Origin: Scenedesmus sp. ARA3 | Lineage: Eukaryota; Chlorophyta; Chlorophyceae; Sphaeropleales; Scenedesmaceae | Direction: 5' to 3' | Length of the DNA stretch: 39,779 nt | Assembly: GCA_004335835.1 (NCBI GenBank) | Contig: RWJK01000748.1 | Span: 1 to 39,779, forward strand | Shown: one piece after another, positions 11,058 to 21,919 of the stretch | How the letters are laid out: each line of letters begins with the position of its first letter | Position numbering within the stretch: the stretch's first letter is position 1 | Notes under the pieces: generated by a model | The model's input: only the letters and a program-made list of their open reading frames with translations | What the model was told of the DNA's origin: nothing | Database searches by the model: none | Program-made: the position numbers and the translations under genes

Positions 11058-12973
11058 AGGGGCGAGCGGCCATGCAGGTGACTGCTTTCTGCTGTGCTTT
11101 GCGCGTGCATATTGTCAAGGCTTGAATTCCACAAAATGCAACGACAGTAACCGGACATATCTCACAAAATAACAGCTGGACTTGGCAGCAGCAGTTGGCT
11201 AGTGCATGAACACCCAGCTAGATTCTTGACACTGTCTCTGAACAGTCTCTCACCGTCTCGTCGTGCAGGTTTGTCATGCGCTGCGCCACAAAATCAGCCC
11301 ATGAGTACTCCTTGTGTATGAAGGGGTAGCTGTTGGGCAGCTTGAACACAGGGGAGGACGCCATCGTCTTGTTGGCCTCTGACATGGGGCCCCAGTACCA
11401 GAACTGCACACATACAGTGAGCAGAATACACACGCAGATGCCTTGAATCGACACTAATGAGTAGTGTGACCGTCACACTCTGTGACAGAGTGCAGCCGAG
11501 AATGGTACTGTTGGCACAAGCCAGATGACAGCCGCAGCGCAACCTGAGGCCGAGCTGTACATGTGATAGTGCAGGGCTAGGCACCAGGGAGGATGGCGAG
11601 GGCAACTGCTGGGCAAGTGGAGGTCAAATGCGTATGCAAGTAAGCCACAGGCGTTGCATCAAAACATTATGAACAAAGCTTGCAGCTCCTTTCTCGCCCA
11701 CCTGCACCTGTAAGCTGTCGTCGCCGCACTGCACATGCACCAACTGTGATAGTGCAGGGCACACTGAGACAGGTAGGCAAAAGCTGATCTACATATCATT
11801 TGCCAGCCTCACCTGCACCTGCAGGCTGTCGTAGCCGCACTGCACCTCAGCCAGGGCCACCTCCTTGGGCAGCGTCCAGGGCTGCCAGGCATTGAAGGCG
11901 CCCAGCACTGCAGCGTACTTGGCCTCAGTGCAGTTCTCACGGAAGCGGTAGCGCACCACAGACACCTGCAACCCAGCAGGCGGTGCACACGATTTGTTGG
12001 TGTTGGCACAAGCCGTGTGCATGCGGCACGGCGGTATGGCGGCAGTAGCGCACCACAGACACGTGCAATGCAGCAGAAGACTGAGGCAGAGGAGTAGTAA
12101 TGTGTGTTGGCGGGGCCGTTTGGCAGCAACGGCATGTGTGACATGCGTGGAGGTGATTTGATGTGATGCATGCATGAGTCAGCTGCGCAGCTTTGGCACC
12201 AGCGGTGTGCTGCAGATGGGTTTGATGGCAGCTTGTGCAATCACCTGATCTGTGATTGAGCAATTGCAGGCAGACACTACAGCCTGCTCTTCATGACGAC
12301 AGCCGGCTGTTTGTACTGCACGTGCAATTATACGCTCACCTGCTTTGGTGCCTTGAAGAGTTTGAACTTCCAGGAAGTGACAATGCCGTACAGCCCACCA
12401 CCACCACGGATGGCCTGAGCAGCGGCAGCAGTGGCAGCAGTGCAGCGAACAGCAATAGCGCATCACAACATTGGCTACAGAGCCATGCAGCAATGTAATT
12501 GCCAACGAGGGCAGTGGCACATGATGTGCAGCAGGCATGATGCAGCTGCTCACACAGCAGCGCAGCAGGGCAGCTGCATTGCCGCAGCGCAAGCAGCTGC
12601 GCATGCTGATGCACAGACTGCTGTCGCCGCTGCTGCTGCGTTGCTCGGTTGAAACGCGTGAGACACGCTCCTACTACTCTAGCTGCCTACTGCACCAGCA
12701 CGCCACTGCACCCCACACTCATCCTCACTCACCCAGAACAGATCCGGATGACTTTTGCTGTCAGCTTCCACGACCGTGCCATTTGCCAGCACCACAGTAG
12801 CAGCCAGCACACTGTCAGCCAGCACTCCCAGGGCCCGCGTAGCATGGCCAATGCCACCCCCTAGGGTGAGCCCGCTGATGCCCACCCCTACGCAGGTGCT
12901 GCCCGGCAGTACGTAGCCCAAGAGGGTGAGCTTGGAGTACAGCGAACCCTGCAGCAGCAGCAGCAGCAGCAGC

Positions 12974-13006
<33 letters not shown>

Positions 13007-14588
13007 TGAGCCCGCTGATGCCAACCCCTACGCAGGTGCTGCCCGGCAGCACATAAGCAAGAGGAGTGAGCTTGGAGTGAGCCAGCCCTGCAGCAGCAGC
13101 AGCAGCAGCAGCAGCAGTCAGATGCATGTCTTTAGAGACATGGGCAGATCCATTGGGCAGCCTGTGCCGCGAGGAACGCCACAGGGTATGCTTGAACCCC
13201 AGCGGCTGCAGCAGCAGCAGCAGCAGCAGCCACAGCAAGGTTGTGGCATTTTCCCGGGCAATACAGTGGCCTCAGAGCAGCTGTCCTGGCTGTCGCAGCG
13301 AGTCAGCAGCCGCTGCAACCTTCACGGCATTCAACGCGCACAGGCGCAATCTGTCAATTCACATGCCATCCCGATCGCAATGCAGCAGCTGACAGTGGGC
13401 CAAACAGAGGCGTACTGCTGCTTGAAACTTGCTCACCAGCCTGTAGCCTGCGCCCACTGTCATGCTGTTGGCTTTGGAGTCAATCTTGAGCTCCTGCAGG
13501 TTGATCAGGTCGATCACCACGCCGCCTCCCACCAGGCTGTTCGCCTCATAGTTGTGGCCACCTGAGCACAATCAGCCAGCACAACAGTCAGCACAGGAAG
13601 CAGCATGAAGATCCGTTCACCGCAGGACAGGGCACATGTACATGTGCACCAGGACCATGCAGCACTGTGTTCTGAATCATTCAGCCAGCTGGGATCACCC
13701 AGCCAGCTGGCGGTTGCTGGAAGCTCTTACCATTCCCCTGCAGCACACCAACACCACGCATGCATCCCAGCACAACCCTAATTAACACCCCACATGTCTG
13801 TACACACGCCGCCGGGCCTGTTCACCATTCCTGGCCACAAAGTACAGCCTAGCCTCCACCACATTCACAGCACCCTACTGCCACGCACTGTGTCCCAGCA
13901 TCAACCTTGGATTGCCCCCAACACATGCCAGCAGTCCTGCTCACCATTCCTGGCCACAAAGCGCAGCCCAGCCTCCACCAACCTTCATAGCACCATACCG
14001 CCATGCATTGTATCCCAACATCCTTTGATTGCACACAGCACACACAGCTGCTTTGCTCACCATTCCTGGCCACAAAGCACAGCCCAGCCTCCACCAACCT
14101 TCATAGCACCCTACTGCCACACACTGTGTCCCACCTTCACGTTGGATCACACCCCGCACACAGCAGCATTCCTGCTCACCATTCCTGGCCACAAAGCGCA
14201 GCCCAGCCTCCACGCTGCAGCGCACCGCTGCTGACACATCTGCTGCACTGGCCGGCTGCACAAAAGCCAGCGGCATGATGCGAGAGCCCCGCAGCTGCGC
14301 GTTGCGCGTCTGCAGCAGCTTGTAGCCTTTCGCATCATCCTGGAAAGTAACAGATAGGCTGCCGGCTCCAGAAGGACGGGCAGCGGCTAGGCAGCGCTGT
14401 AGGGCTTGAGCCTGTGTGGTTTGGGGTTTGGCTGCTGATTCAAGCTGGAAGCGGCCCTTAGATGTGAGGGGGACACCCAACTGCTGGGACTGTGCAGCTG
14501 CTGGTGCTGTCACTGTAGCTACTAGCAGGAACGAAAGCAGGGCAGCCATCTGAAGCAGTCTTGAATGGGATGTTTGACTTGACTGCAT
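10475..14588 (-). CDS. Secreted berberine-bridge-enzyme-like FAD-linked oxidase
   Basis: Seven exons on the minus strand: 14588-14180, 13561-13437, 12948-12733, 12414-12340, 11965-11813, 11403-11254, 10966-10475; all phases agree, 539 residues. A hydrophobic signal-like segment (MAALLSFLLVATVTAPAAA, second ATG at 14549) suggests secretion. The FAD-binding PCMH domain shows RNGGHNYEANS (His at 13554-13556) and LPGSTCVGVGISG (Cys at 12892-12894); these match the two residues that bind FAD covalently in bicovalent members. GGGGLYGIVTSWKFKL follows, and the C-terminal BBE domain has NYFHCVNDPWQAYFG and KKAYDPQGRI. Family members oxidise alcohols, alkaloids or oligosaccharides and make hydrogen peroxide; a sugar substrate is likely for an alga but unproven. 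The gene is head-to-head with the expansin gene. The start could be 14588 or 14549. Confidence 0.88.
11018..11055 (-). repeat. (CAG)n in oxidase intron 6 (CTG on the sense strand)
   Basis: About twelve CAG units on the plus strand lie in the intron between exons 6 and 7. Confidence 0.95.
11464..11492. repeat. Overlapping twin palindrome in oxidase intron 5
   Basis: GTGTGAC-C-GTCACAC (11464-11478) overlaps CACTCTG-TGA-CAGAGTG (11476-11492). Both stems are perfect. Confidence 0.85.
11697..11740 (-). repeat. Intronic copy of the oxidase exon 5 end plus donor
   Basis: Plus-strand cacctgcacctgtaagctgt followed by cgtcgccgcactgcac copies the exon 5 donor edge at 11810-11842. Thus both ends of this exon have a copy in the neighbouring introns. 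Confidence 0.8.
12031..12070 (-). repeat. Intronic copy of the oxidase exon 5 start
   Basis: Plus-strand agtagcgcaccacagacac and the following tgcaa copy the exon 5 acceptor edge at 11947-11970 (VSVVRYR). Confidence 0.8.
12951..13005 (-). repeat. (CAG)n next to the oxidase exon 3 acceptor
   Basis: Seven CAG units, a CGG interruption, then about eleven more CAG units. On the sense strand this is a CTG run ending in the CAG acceptor of exon 3. It separates the real exon start from its copy. Confidence 0.95.
13005..13087 (-). repeat. Intronic copy of the oxidase exon 3 start, including the FAD-Cys codon
   Basis: About 84 bp of exon 3 (12865-12948) recurs 140 bp upstream with its CTG-repeat acceptor. 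It encodes YVLPGSTCVGVGISGLT but is one base shorter near its start, so it is out of frame, and it runs into a CAG/CTG repeat instead of the rest of the exon. It cannot replace exon 3. Confidence 0.88.
13818..14110 (-). repeat. Three intronic copies of the oxidase exon 1 end plus donor
   Basis: The real edge (plus-strand ATTCCTGGCCACAAAGCGCA at 14181) recurs with its donor three times. The shared ctggccaca starts at 14185 (real), 14066, 13950 and 13831, a period of 116-119 bp. Two copies keep an intact gtgagc donor and the third has gtgaac. The copied exon part is about 35 bp. Confidence 0.92.
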
Positions 14589-15383
14589 CTGGCTGTTGCT
14601 GCTGCTGCTGCTGCTGCTACGGATGTGTGTGTGACTCAGCCAGCCTGCTGCTGTTGTGTGATGCCTGTGCGGCTGCCCTGACCTTGGACGTCAGCACCAC
14701 CTGTGCAAAACATGCTCTGGTGTGTGAGGTACAGTACCCTTCATAGGAGCGAAAAGCGGTCCTGAATCGCGGTTTTGTTGGGGTGGGATGGATGTGGCTG
14801 CAGTGCAGCAGCAGCAGCAGAAGCAGCATCAGCAGCAACACCGGCGACACTCACCGGTCACCACCGCTGGCGGGTGCTTAAGCTTGTAGCAGCGACTGCT
14901 TAAACTGACTGATTGTTTGTCTGTAAAAGGTGCTCTTTTTGACACGTTGCGCTGCGATGTCGTCCTTGATTGCCTCAAGCAAACTATTTTGCTCGTGACA
15001 CTGTTCGGAAGCAGACACAAGCCAACCTTATATAGAGACGTACGCACAGCAGGTTATTGATACCCTGTCAGCAGTGCCAAGAGATCTGCTGCTTTGGTCC
15101 CGCGCCAGCGCACTGCACACCTGCCAGGGTTCTTTGTGTCACTCCACAATCTGGGCCCGCTCATTGCCCTGGTTAGTGGTGAGATGGTTTTCAAAGTCGA
15201 AGATTAGTCACATCAGCTGCGGAAGGCTCGGCAGCTACAATCTGTACAGAGTACAGGCCTAACCTGCTCGGCATTCTGTGTTACCTCGCCCTGTTTCGAC
15301 CGCCTGAAAGGCAGTGCCCAAGTCTGGATGCTTCTTATCATCTGCTAGTCAAGATCAGGGTCTCATACACGGCTTGCTTGGCA
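14589..15383. other. Divergent upstream region shared by the oxidase (-) and expansin (+) genes
   Basis: No coding segment is supported. It holds a short CTG run at 14600-14616, a CAG-rich run at 14806-14836 and a TATA-like element at 15027-15035. The head-to-head layout would allow shared control, which is inference. Confidence 0.55.
15027..15035 (-). promoter_or_regulatory. TATA-like element facing the oxidase gene
   Basis: CTATATAAG on the minus strand (plus CTTATATAG) lies about 440 bp upstream of the oxidase ATG. If real, it implies a long 5' UTR or a 5' UTR intron. Confidence 0.4.
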
Positions 15384-17746
15384 ATGGCTTGCCAACACCT
15401 CTTGCTGCTTTCACAGCTGCTGCTGCTCATTTGCAGCACATCAGTCCTAGGGCAGGACTGGAAGCTAGGGCGGGCCACTTACTTCGGTGCTCCGTTCGAG
15501 TTCTCGAAAGCGTTTGACCCATACAGAGGCAAAGGCTCATTTGGAATGTTAACTTTCGGCTCCTGCGGCTTCACAGATGCCACAGCAGACGGAAAAGTGT
15601 ACCTACCATTTGCTCGCGACGCAGTTGCAGCAAGCGCAGACACTAACCCTGATTACCCAGGCAGCTGCGGCAGGTGCTATGCCATGCGCTGCAAGGAGGG
15701 CCTAGTGCAAAGTGAGTGGGGTGATCAAGCAGCCAAGCAGCAGTGCCAATGGGTGTTCGCACTGCATGCATGGCTCGAAGCGTGACCATATGGTCATGCA
15801 TGACACAAGCATGGGTCAACACATAATGCTAGATGTAATGTATTCACTACAGCTTGAGGCACACCAGGCAGGCAGCATATACGGTGGACACACAGAGCGT
15901 GCAACAGCTGCTGCTGCCTGCTTTCGTGCTGCTGCACCCGCGGCCACGTCAACTCATGTGCCACTGCTGCCACTGCTGCTGCTGCTGGCACCAGACAATG
16001 ACGGCGGTCCCTTGAAGCAGAACACAGTCTTCTACCTGCCCAAGGTGTCTGAAGCACGCAGCCTCAAAGACACCTACGGCCGCACCTGGCCAGGCAACCC
16101 AGCAGAAGCAGAGGGCAACATGTTCACCAAGTGCTGGAACAGCAGCCAGGAGGTCACAGTGCGCATGATCGACACCTGCCCCTGCACACAGGTGAGCAGC
16201 AGCAGCAGCAGCAGCAGCAGCTCCGCAGAGCGCGCTGGCCGCATATCATGAGCAGCAACAGCAGCAGCAAGAGAGCAGCTTGTGGTTGTGTGATCAGGTC
16301 TTACAGCAGATTGGTGGTTGCTGCTCATCCTGCTGCTGCTGCTGCTGCTGCTGTACCCCAGGTTCTGCCTGACGGTGCTCCTGGTGTGAAGAAAGGCGGG
16401 GAGGTGCGCAAGCAGCTGGCCTGCTGCGGTGGCAAAGGAGGCTTTGCGCACTTTGACCTGTCCTTCTGGGCCTTTGAGAAGCTTGCACACCCGCTGTCTG
16501 GCCGCATGATGCTGGAGTACCGGCCCGTGGACTGCGAGACGTGAGTGTGTGAGGGGGTTGCCGAAACACCCTGAAGAGCCAGCCTCTCTGTGTGTTGCAA
16601 CACTTATGGCCTGATAACCAGCTAGGTGTAGTGGTTGTGCATTTTCCATACTGGTTGCTTGGGTCTTGCATGCCATGCAAAGCATGTCACGGCAAGAGCG
16701 TGAGCCCTTTCTTGCTGCTAACAAATGCACAGGATGTGCCAGCAGCGTGCTGGCTGGCCCGCTCTTCACATGTGTGGCCTGCACTTGTTTTGCTGCTGCT
16801 GCTGCTGCTGCTGCTGGCGTGTGTGCAGGGGTCAGCCTTTGCCCACTTTCACTCCTGGCTTCATCAGCAAGGATGTCATCTACAGCAACGGCACGAAAGC
16901 GGGCTGGAACTGGTGAGCCGGCTATAGCTGAAAGCAGCTTTGAATTTATCACATGACATGCCAGTGCATCTCCAAGAGTCGCCAGCTGCTGCAAAACATG
17001 CTTGGCATGCAGTTGTCACGGTTTTGCTCCAAAGTTCTTGGCGTGTCCAGCAGGAGGAAAGCAAGCCATGATGCAGCAATGCATACAACGTATGCAGACG
17101 AGGCCAGCAACGTGCTGCCGACTGCCTTACAACAGTCTGCTGCTGCCACTGCTGCTGCAGGTTCCCCTACTTCTCAGCTTACAAGCGGTATGCAGTCCCA
17201 GGTAGGCAGCCAATGCTGAAGCATATCAAATTCCGTTTGCATGAAGCACCTATGCTGCGCTCATATGCTGTAGTTCAACAGTTTGATGCGATGCAGGACT
17301 CGCCCCATGCGCCATGGGTTTTAAGGTGCTGCTGCTGCTGCTCTTCCCTCTTGCTGCTGCCCCGGCCAGGCCGCACACTCGAAAAGACCGCTGCCACATG
17401 CGTTGAACTCACCGAAAATGGCGGGCTGTCTTTCCACGTGAAGGAAGGCAACCAGCCAGGTTACCAGCCCTTTGCAGGGGTGACTGCCATCCAACTCACG
17501 CTCAGGTCAAACTCACATGACAAGAGCCCCGACAAGACTGCCACACCAAAGAACGAGGTGAGCGCAGCAGCAGCAGAAGCAGGGCCGCAGCAGCAGCAGC
17601 GGCAGCAGCAGCCAGAGATACAGGAGCAGCATAGAGCGCAGCAGCAGGTGCAGCATCACCAGAGCTTGCACCTGGTGCTTGCATCACAGTGCTGTCGGCC
17701 TGCAACTGCCTGCAGCAAGCGCTTCAATGTACATTATTATGAACCG

Positions 17747-17842
<96 letters not shown>

Positions 17843-18108
17843 CTGCCGCCCTGCTGCAGCCTGTCGACCTCAAGGTCTTCCTGCAGAACTACGAGAGCAA
17901 AAAGTACTGCAACTCAGACGCGCGCACCGGCCAGTTCGTGACGCAATCCCTGGGTGACGGCTGGTTCTCCTACAAGATCCCCCTCAGCGCCTTCAAGTGC
18001 GACTATGAGGGAGCGCTGCCACATCAGCTGACGCGCATTGACCTGCAGAACACCAAGGTGCTGCATGCAGCCTTCTGCCTGGGCGAGCTGCGGCTGCTGA
18101 GGGGCTAG
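15384..18108 (+). CDS. Secreted expansin-like protein (DPBB domain plus C-terminal beta domain)
   Basis: Seven exons with consistent phases: 15384-15711, 15995-16191, 16362-16540, 16829-16912, 17161-17201, 17370-17557, 17860-18108; 421 residues. Residues 1 to about 23 form a signal peptide (MACQHLLLLSQLLLL) and the mature protein starts near QDWKLGRATYFG. The double-psi beta-barrel region shows GSCGF, GSCGRCYAMRC, VTVRMIDTCPC and, at residues 205-209, HFDLS, the expansin signature. About 185 residues follow, with GWNWFPYFSAYKRY and IDLQNTKVLHAAFCLGEL, in the place of the expansin cellulose-binding domain but only loosely recognisable. Known role of the family: non-hydrolytic loosening of cellulose-rich walls outside the cell. 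ATG 15384 is chosen; the upstream in-frame TTG is not a start. A GH45-type hydrolase is the main alternative; HFDLS favours expansin. Confidence 0.85.
16192..16361 (+). repeat. Expansin intron 2: CAG run at the 5' end, CTG run at the 3' end
   Basis: The intron opens with gtgag followed by about nine CAG units (16197-16222) and closes with about eight CTG units (16330-16353) before taccccag. The two runs are complementary, so the transcript could fold with both splice sites together. Confidence 0.8.
17745..17843 (+). repeat. (CCTG)~24 tetranucleotide microsatellite in expansin intron 6
   Basis: About 98 bp of uninterrupted tgcc/cctg repeats lie shortly before ctgctgccgccctgctgcag, the acceptor of the last exon. 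Confidence 0.97.
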
Positions 18109-18300
18109 ACTCACTCTAGGGTGATAGCTTGCCCACCCTGTAACAGACCTCTCTCCCAGGGGCTAGCAGTAGCCGGCTGCTGCAGCACTGCAGTATCTTG
18201 AAATATACATACTCAGTGCTCAAGCTGCTGCGTCTGCTGAGGGGCTAGTTGGGTGCCAGCTGCTGCGGCGCTGCAGTACCTTTGGTTTGAATGCCTGTTC
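18094..18300 (+). repeat. Tandem copies of the expansin C-terminal codons in its 3' flank
   Basis: The end of the gene, CTGCTGAGGGGCTAG (18094-18108), recurs at about 18234-18248. The segment starting ggggctag at 18160 and 18241 repeats with an 80-bp period (ggggctag, then gccrgctgctgc, then gctgcagtayctt). Confidence 0.75.
18139..18143 (+). terminator. Possible poly(A) signal of the expansin gene
   Basis: TGTAA, the usual chlorophyte poly(A) signal, starts 31 bases after the stop codon. The pentamer is short and could occur by chance. Confidence 0.35.
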
Positions 18301-20319
18301 GGTGCTCAGGTGGTTGGCTGGTCTAGCTGGTATAGCAGCTGCCAGCTGTGGTGCTAGCTGTTCGCCAGCTAGCTAGCCATCGGCTGAGCTCCAGCACCAT
18401 GTATGCTTCTGCTGTGCTCCTGTGATCACCGAGCCCGGACCTGTTCAGCAGCCAGCAGCTGCATGTCATCCAGAGTTTTGGCTATCCTGCGACCTTTTGG
18501 CAGTTGTTCTGTGATGTCCCTAAGGCTTGTTTGCTGCTGCAGCCTTTGAGCATAAACGCTGGGCAGACACCATGCATAAATGACATCAACATGGTTTGCT
18601 TCAGCAGTGCAGTCTGCTTTGGCTGGAGTTGTGGCTGCCTTGCACGCCAATTACTTTGGCAGCTGTTGCAAGCCTGGCGTCTGGCCATGCATATCTACGT
18701 CATCATACGGCTGAAAGCACCTACTGTGCATTGCCTGGTTGTCTGATGACCCGGTTTATGCTGTTGATGACGCCTGTTTGCACAGCATGGGGTGTTAACC
18801 GTTCGACCCTGGGTGCACAACAGCATGGGTGCATGACGCATCTGGCACAGCAGGCTTACTTCAGTAAGGCACTTATGACAAATGATCCATGTAGTTCCGT
18901 GATACATCACCTAGAGAGGGTTTGATGCAAGTAGTAAGCATTTGTCCAATCAGCAGCTGGTGTCCTGCAAATTGAGCGGGCGCGGTTCATGGCCAAGGTT
19001 CAAGAGTGCAGCCGTGTGTCGTTTGTGAGTTTCGCAGTTGTTCATGTGCAAGCTGCGGTGGTGTATAAAGAATGAACTGCCATGTGGCATTGTGTTGCAT
19101 GCGGGCGGCTAGTGCGCATGCGGTCCAGCGTTTGTTTGGCAAGCCTCCGGCAGTGGTGGCAGCTCCTGCTGATCAATCCACCTTAGAGATCTGTTGGTGG
19201 CAATGTTCGAAGGACATACCATGTATCTCTGCAGTAAGCCGTGCGCAGGTATCAGACCATGCGTTCGTTATGTTGTGGCTCATGCCGTCTCAGATGGTGC
19301 CAGGACCCACACGGGACGACCAGTCCAACTCAACAGTGATGCAGACGTGGAAGCAACTTTTTAAACAGTTGGGGAAGCAGTACACTGTTGGTGGCAGCTG
19401 AGGGTCAACGCTCCTGCAAGCAAATTGGTCCATGTGATGCAGATGAACATAGGAAGTGTACACATGTCCTCAACATTCTGCAAATGCCTCTTAACATCAA
19501 GGAGCCAGCCCAAGCTTGTATAGCCGCAAGCCGCGGTAGCTACCTCTCTTGTGGACATGCAAGGGAAGCAATACAGAGAAGCCAGGCAAGCGAAGAGCCA
19601 CACCGCATGCAGCAGTCTCAAAATTGCAACATCACATGTGGTTGCTGACTGCAGTACTACCGGCACAACATGCACTGCTGAGTAGCAGTGTATCGTACAA
19701 TGCAAACACATCACAACTGTGACCAGAAACAGCACAACTTCAACTGCTGGCTCTATCACGGGCCTGTGTTCACAGCCAACACGCCGTCATGCAGCACAGC
19801 GCACTCCAATCTGTTCAACGCAGCAACCCATCAGCACCGGCATTGGCACTGACAGTGTGCGCACATGCACCTTGCGCAACAGCACAGCATGCATGCGTGC
19901 ACCACCATAGCCGGTCAGCGTTACCACAACATCTACCTAATGCACATGCATTCAAGCACACAACTGCTCACAGCAAGCTATGGCCAAGAAGACAGAGTGC
20001 CGCTAGCGCGGGCACAACAAGCGCTGAGCACTCAAAGCAACTGCTAATGACACCAATTCGGACCCCTGTCACACGGTGCCGCATCTGCTGCAGTGCAGCC
20101 ACACAGCCTCACTCGCTGTCTCACATGCTGACTATTTCATGCACCTCCAGCCACAGGACCCACTCACGACTGCTTCCACAAGCCGCGGCCATAGCGCTGC
20201 AAGCACACAGCCACACTCACTCGCTGTCCCACATGCTGGCCATCTTGTACGCCTCCAGCCACCCACTCGCTGTGCCAAAAACTTGCTGAATCAAAATGCT
20301 GCAGCTTAAGCCACACTGC
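18301..20319. other. Convergent intergenic region between expansin and GH32 genes
   Basis: Apart from the duplicated GH32 tail at 20109-20261 I see no coding segment, RNA gene or known mobile element. Open frames here are short and lack family motifs. Confidence 0.55.
20109..20261 (-). repeat. Two decaying copies of the GH32 last coding codons
   Basis: The gene ends (minus strand) [17 protein letters not shown] at 20364-20320. A near-identical copy, [17 protein letters not shown], lies at 20261-20219, and a third, broken by internal stops, at 20155-20109. Spacing is 103-110 bp. Confidence 0.92.
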
Positions 20320-21312
20320 TTACTCGCTGTCCCACATGCTGGCCATCTCGTATGCCTCCAGCCGCAGCACCACCCCGCCACCCCCCAGCGCCGCCAGTGA
20401 CAGCTCACGCATGGCCCCAGCCACATACCCACTCGACACAGCCTTGACGCCGCCAGCAGCAGCAGCACCAGCAGCCGCAGCAGCAGCAGTCCGGCCAGGC
20501 AGCACCTCTGCTGCCTGACCATGCCCCTCGCTTGCTGCACCTGTTGCTGCAGGTTGAGCGTGCTTCTCTCCTCCCACAAATGCCCCTGCACCAGCAGCAG
20601 CAGCAGCACCTGCCTCCCCAACAGGAGCAGCAGCAGCAGCAGGCCGCCCCACACAGCCACCGCCAGTTGCAAACACCTTGGCATACATGCCGTACTCTGC
20701 AACCAGCGGATCCACATGATTGGGCCCATGACGCAGCCTCAACCCTCCCCACAGCCCAAACCCTACTGGCCTGCTGCCCCCACCAGCGCCGCCAACCCCT
20801 GCTGCCTGAGCAGCAGACACGGCATTAGCCGCCCCAGAGCCATTATTTTCATCATCATCGTCGTCAACATCAATCCCAGGCAGCACGAACGCAGCGCGCC
20901 AGTTGCGCCGTGGCGAGCGGCCCACAGAAAAGGGGCTGCTGCCGGCGCTGCCGGCGCTGTTTGCCCTGGCACTGCTCGGTGACGTCGGCTGCTGCTGTGC
21001 GATTCCATCTGCCGATGCAGACTTGCTCAATCCTCTTGTGCCGGCCTCGATATGTGGCGTGAACCCAGCCGTTGCAGCTGCAGCAGCTGGCTTGTGGCCT
21101 AATAGTGCCTCTGCTGGCTGCAGCTCAGTGCTGCGGCACCTCTGCGGGCTGGTGCGGATGCGTGGCAGGCCTGATCCCAGCAGCAGCTTGCGCTGCACGC
21201 TGCTGCTGCTGCTGATGTCTTCTGAAGCCTTGTCCCCTGCTGCTGCTGCTGGACCAGGTGTAGCTTGCTGGTCCTTCAGCAGCTCATCCCTGTCACTGCC
21301 AGCGGCCCCTGG

Positions 21313-21346
<34 letters not shown>

Positions 21347-21878
21347 GGCCCCACCTGGGAAGGCATAGGCACACCAAACGTAGCAGGCACCACCTCCTGG
21401 CTGGTGCCACCCATGCTGCTGCTGCTACTGCTGCTGCTGCCGTCTCCCTTGCCGGCCTTACTACCCTTGCCTGCCTTCCCTGACTTGCTGCCCTTCAAAC
21501 TCAGCTTGCGTGTGAACCAGCTCGACAGCTTCTCACCAGCACTGCCACCCGTGCTGCTGCTGCTGCCAGCCTTGCCTGCTTCACCTGCGCTGCTGTCCGC
21601 TGCATGCCGCTCCGCTGCTGCAGCAGCACTGGGGCCACCAGGCATGAAGAAGCCTGGGTGGGTAGGTGGCTTGTGGGGGCTGAACCCAGGGAAGGCATCT
21701 AGCGCTGACTCGGAGTCTTCTGAACTCACGCTGATGCGATGGCTGCTGCCAGCCATGCCGCTGCTGCCGCCGCCGGCAACCGCGCCCTGCCTCGGTGCAG
21801 GAGCTGCAGTAATGCTGTCAAGTCCAAACAAGCCTGCTGCTGCGCTGCTGATACGAGCACCCTCTGCGCTGCCAGCAG

Positions 21879-21919
<41 letters not shown>

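Noticed and set aside
13005..13087. Mutually exclusive alternative exon in the oxidase gene
   Set aside because: The copy is partial, out of frame and has no proper continuation after the repeat, so it cannot replace exon 3.
17745..17843. CRISPR-like or transposon repeat
   Set aside because: It is a simple tetranucleotide microsatellite without spacers or terminal structures.
15384..18108. GH45 endoglucanase
   Set aside because: DPBB folds are shared, but HFDLS and the layout fit expansins, and I could not place the GH45 catalytic pair.
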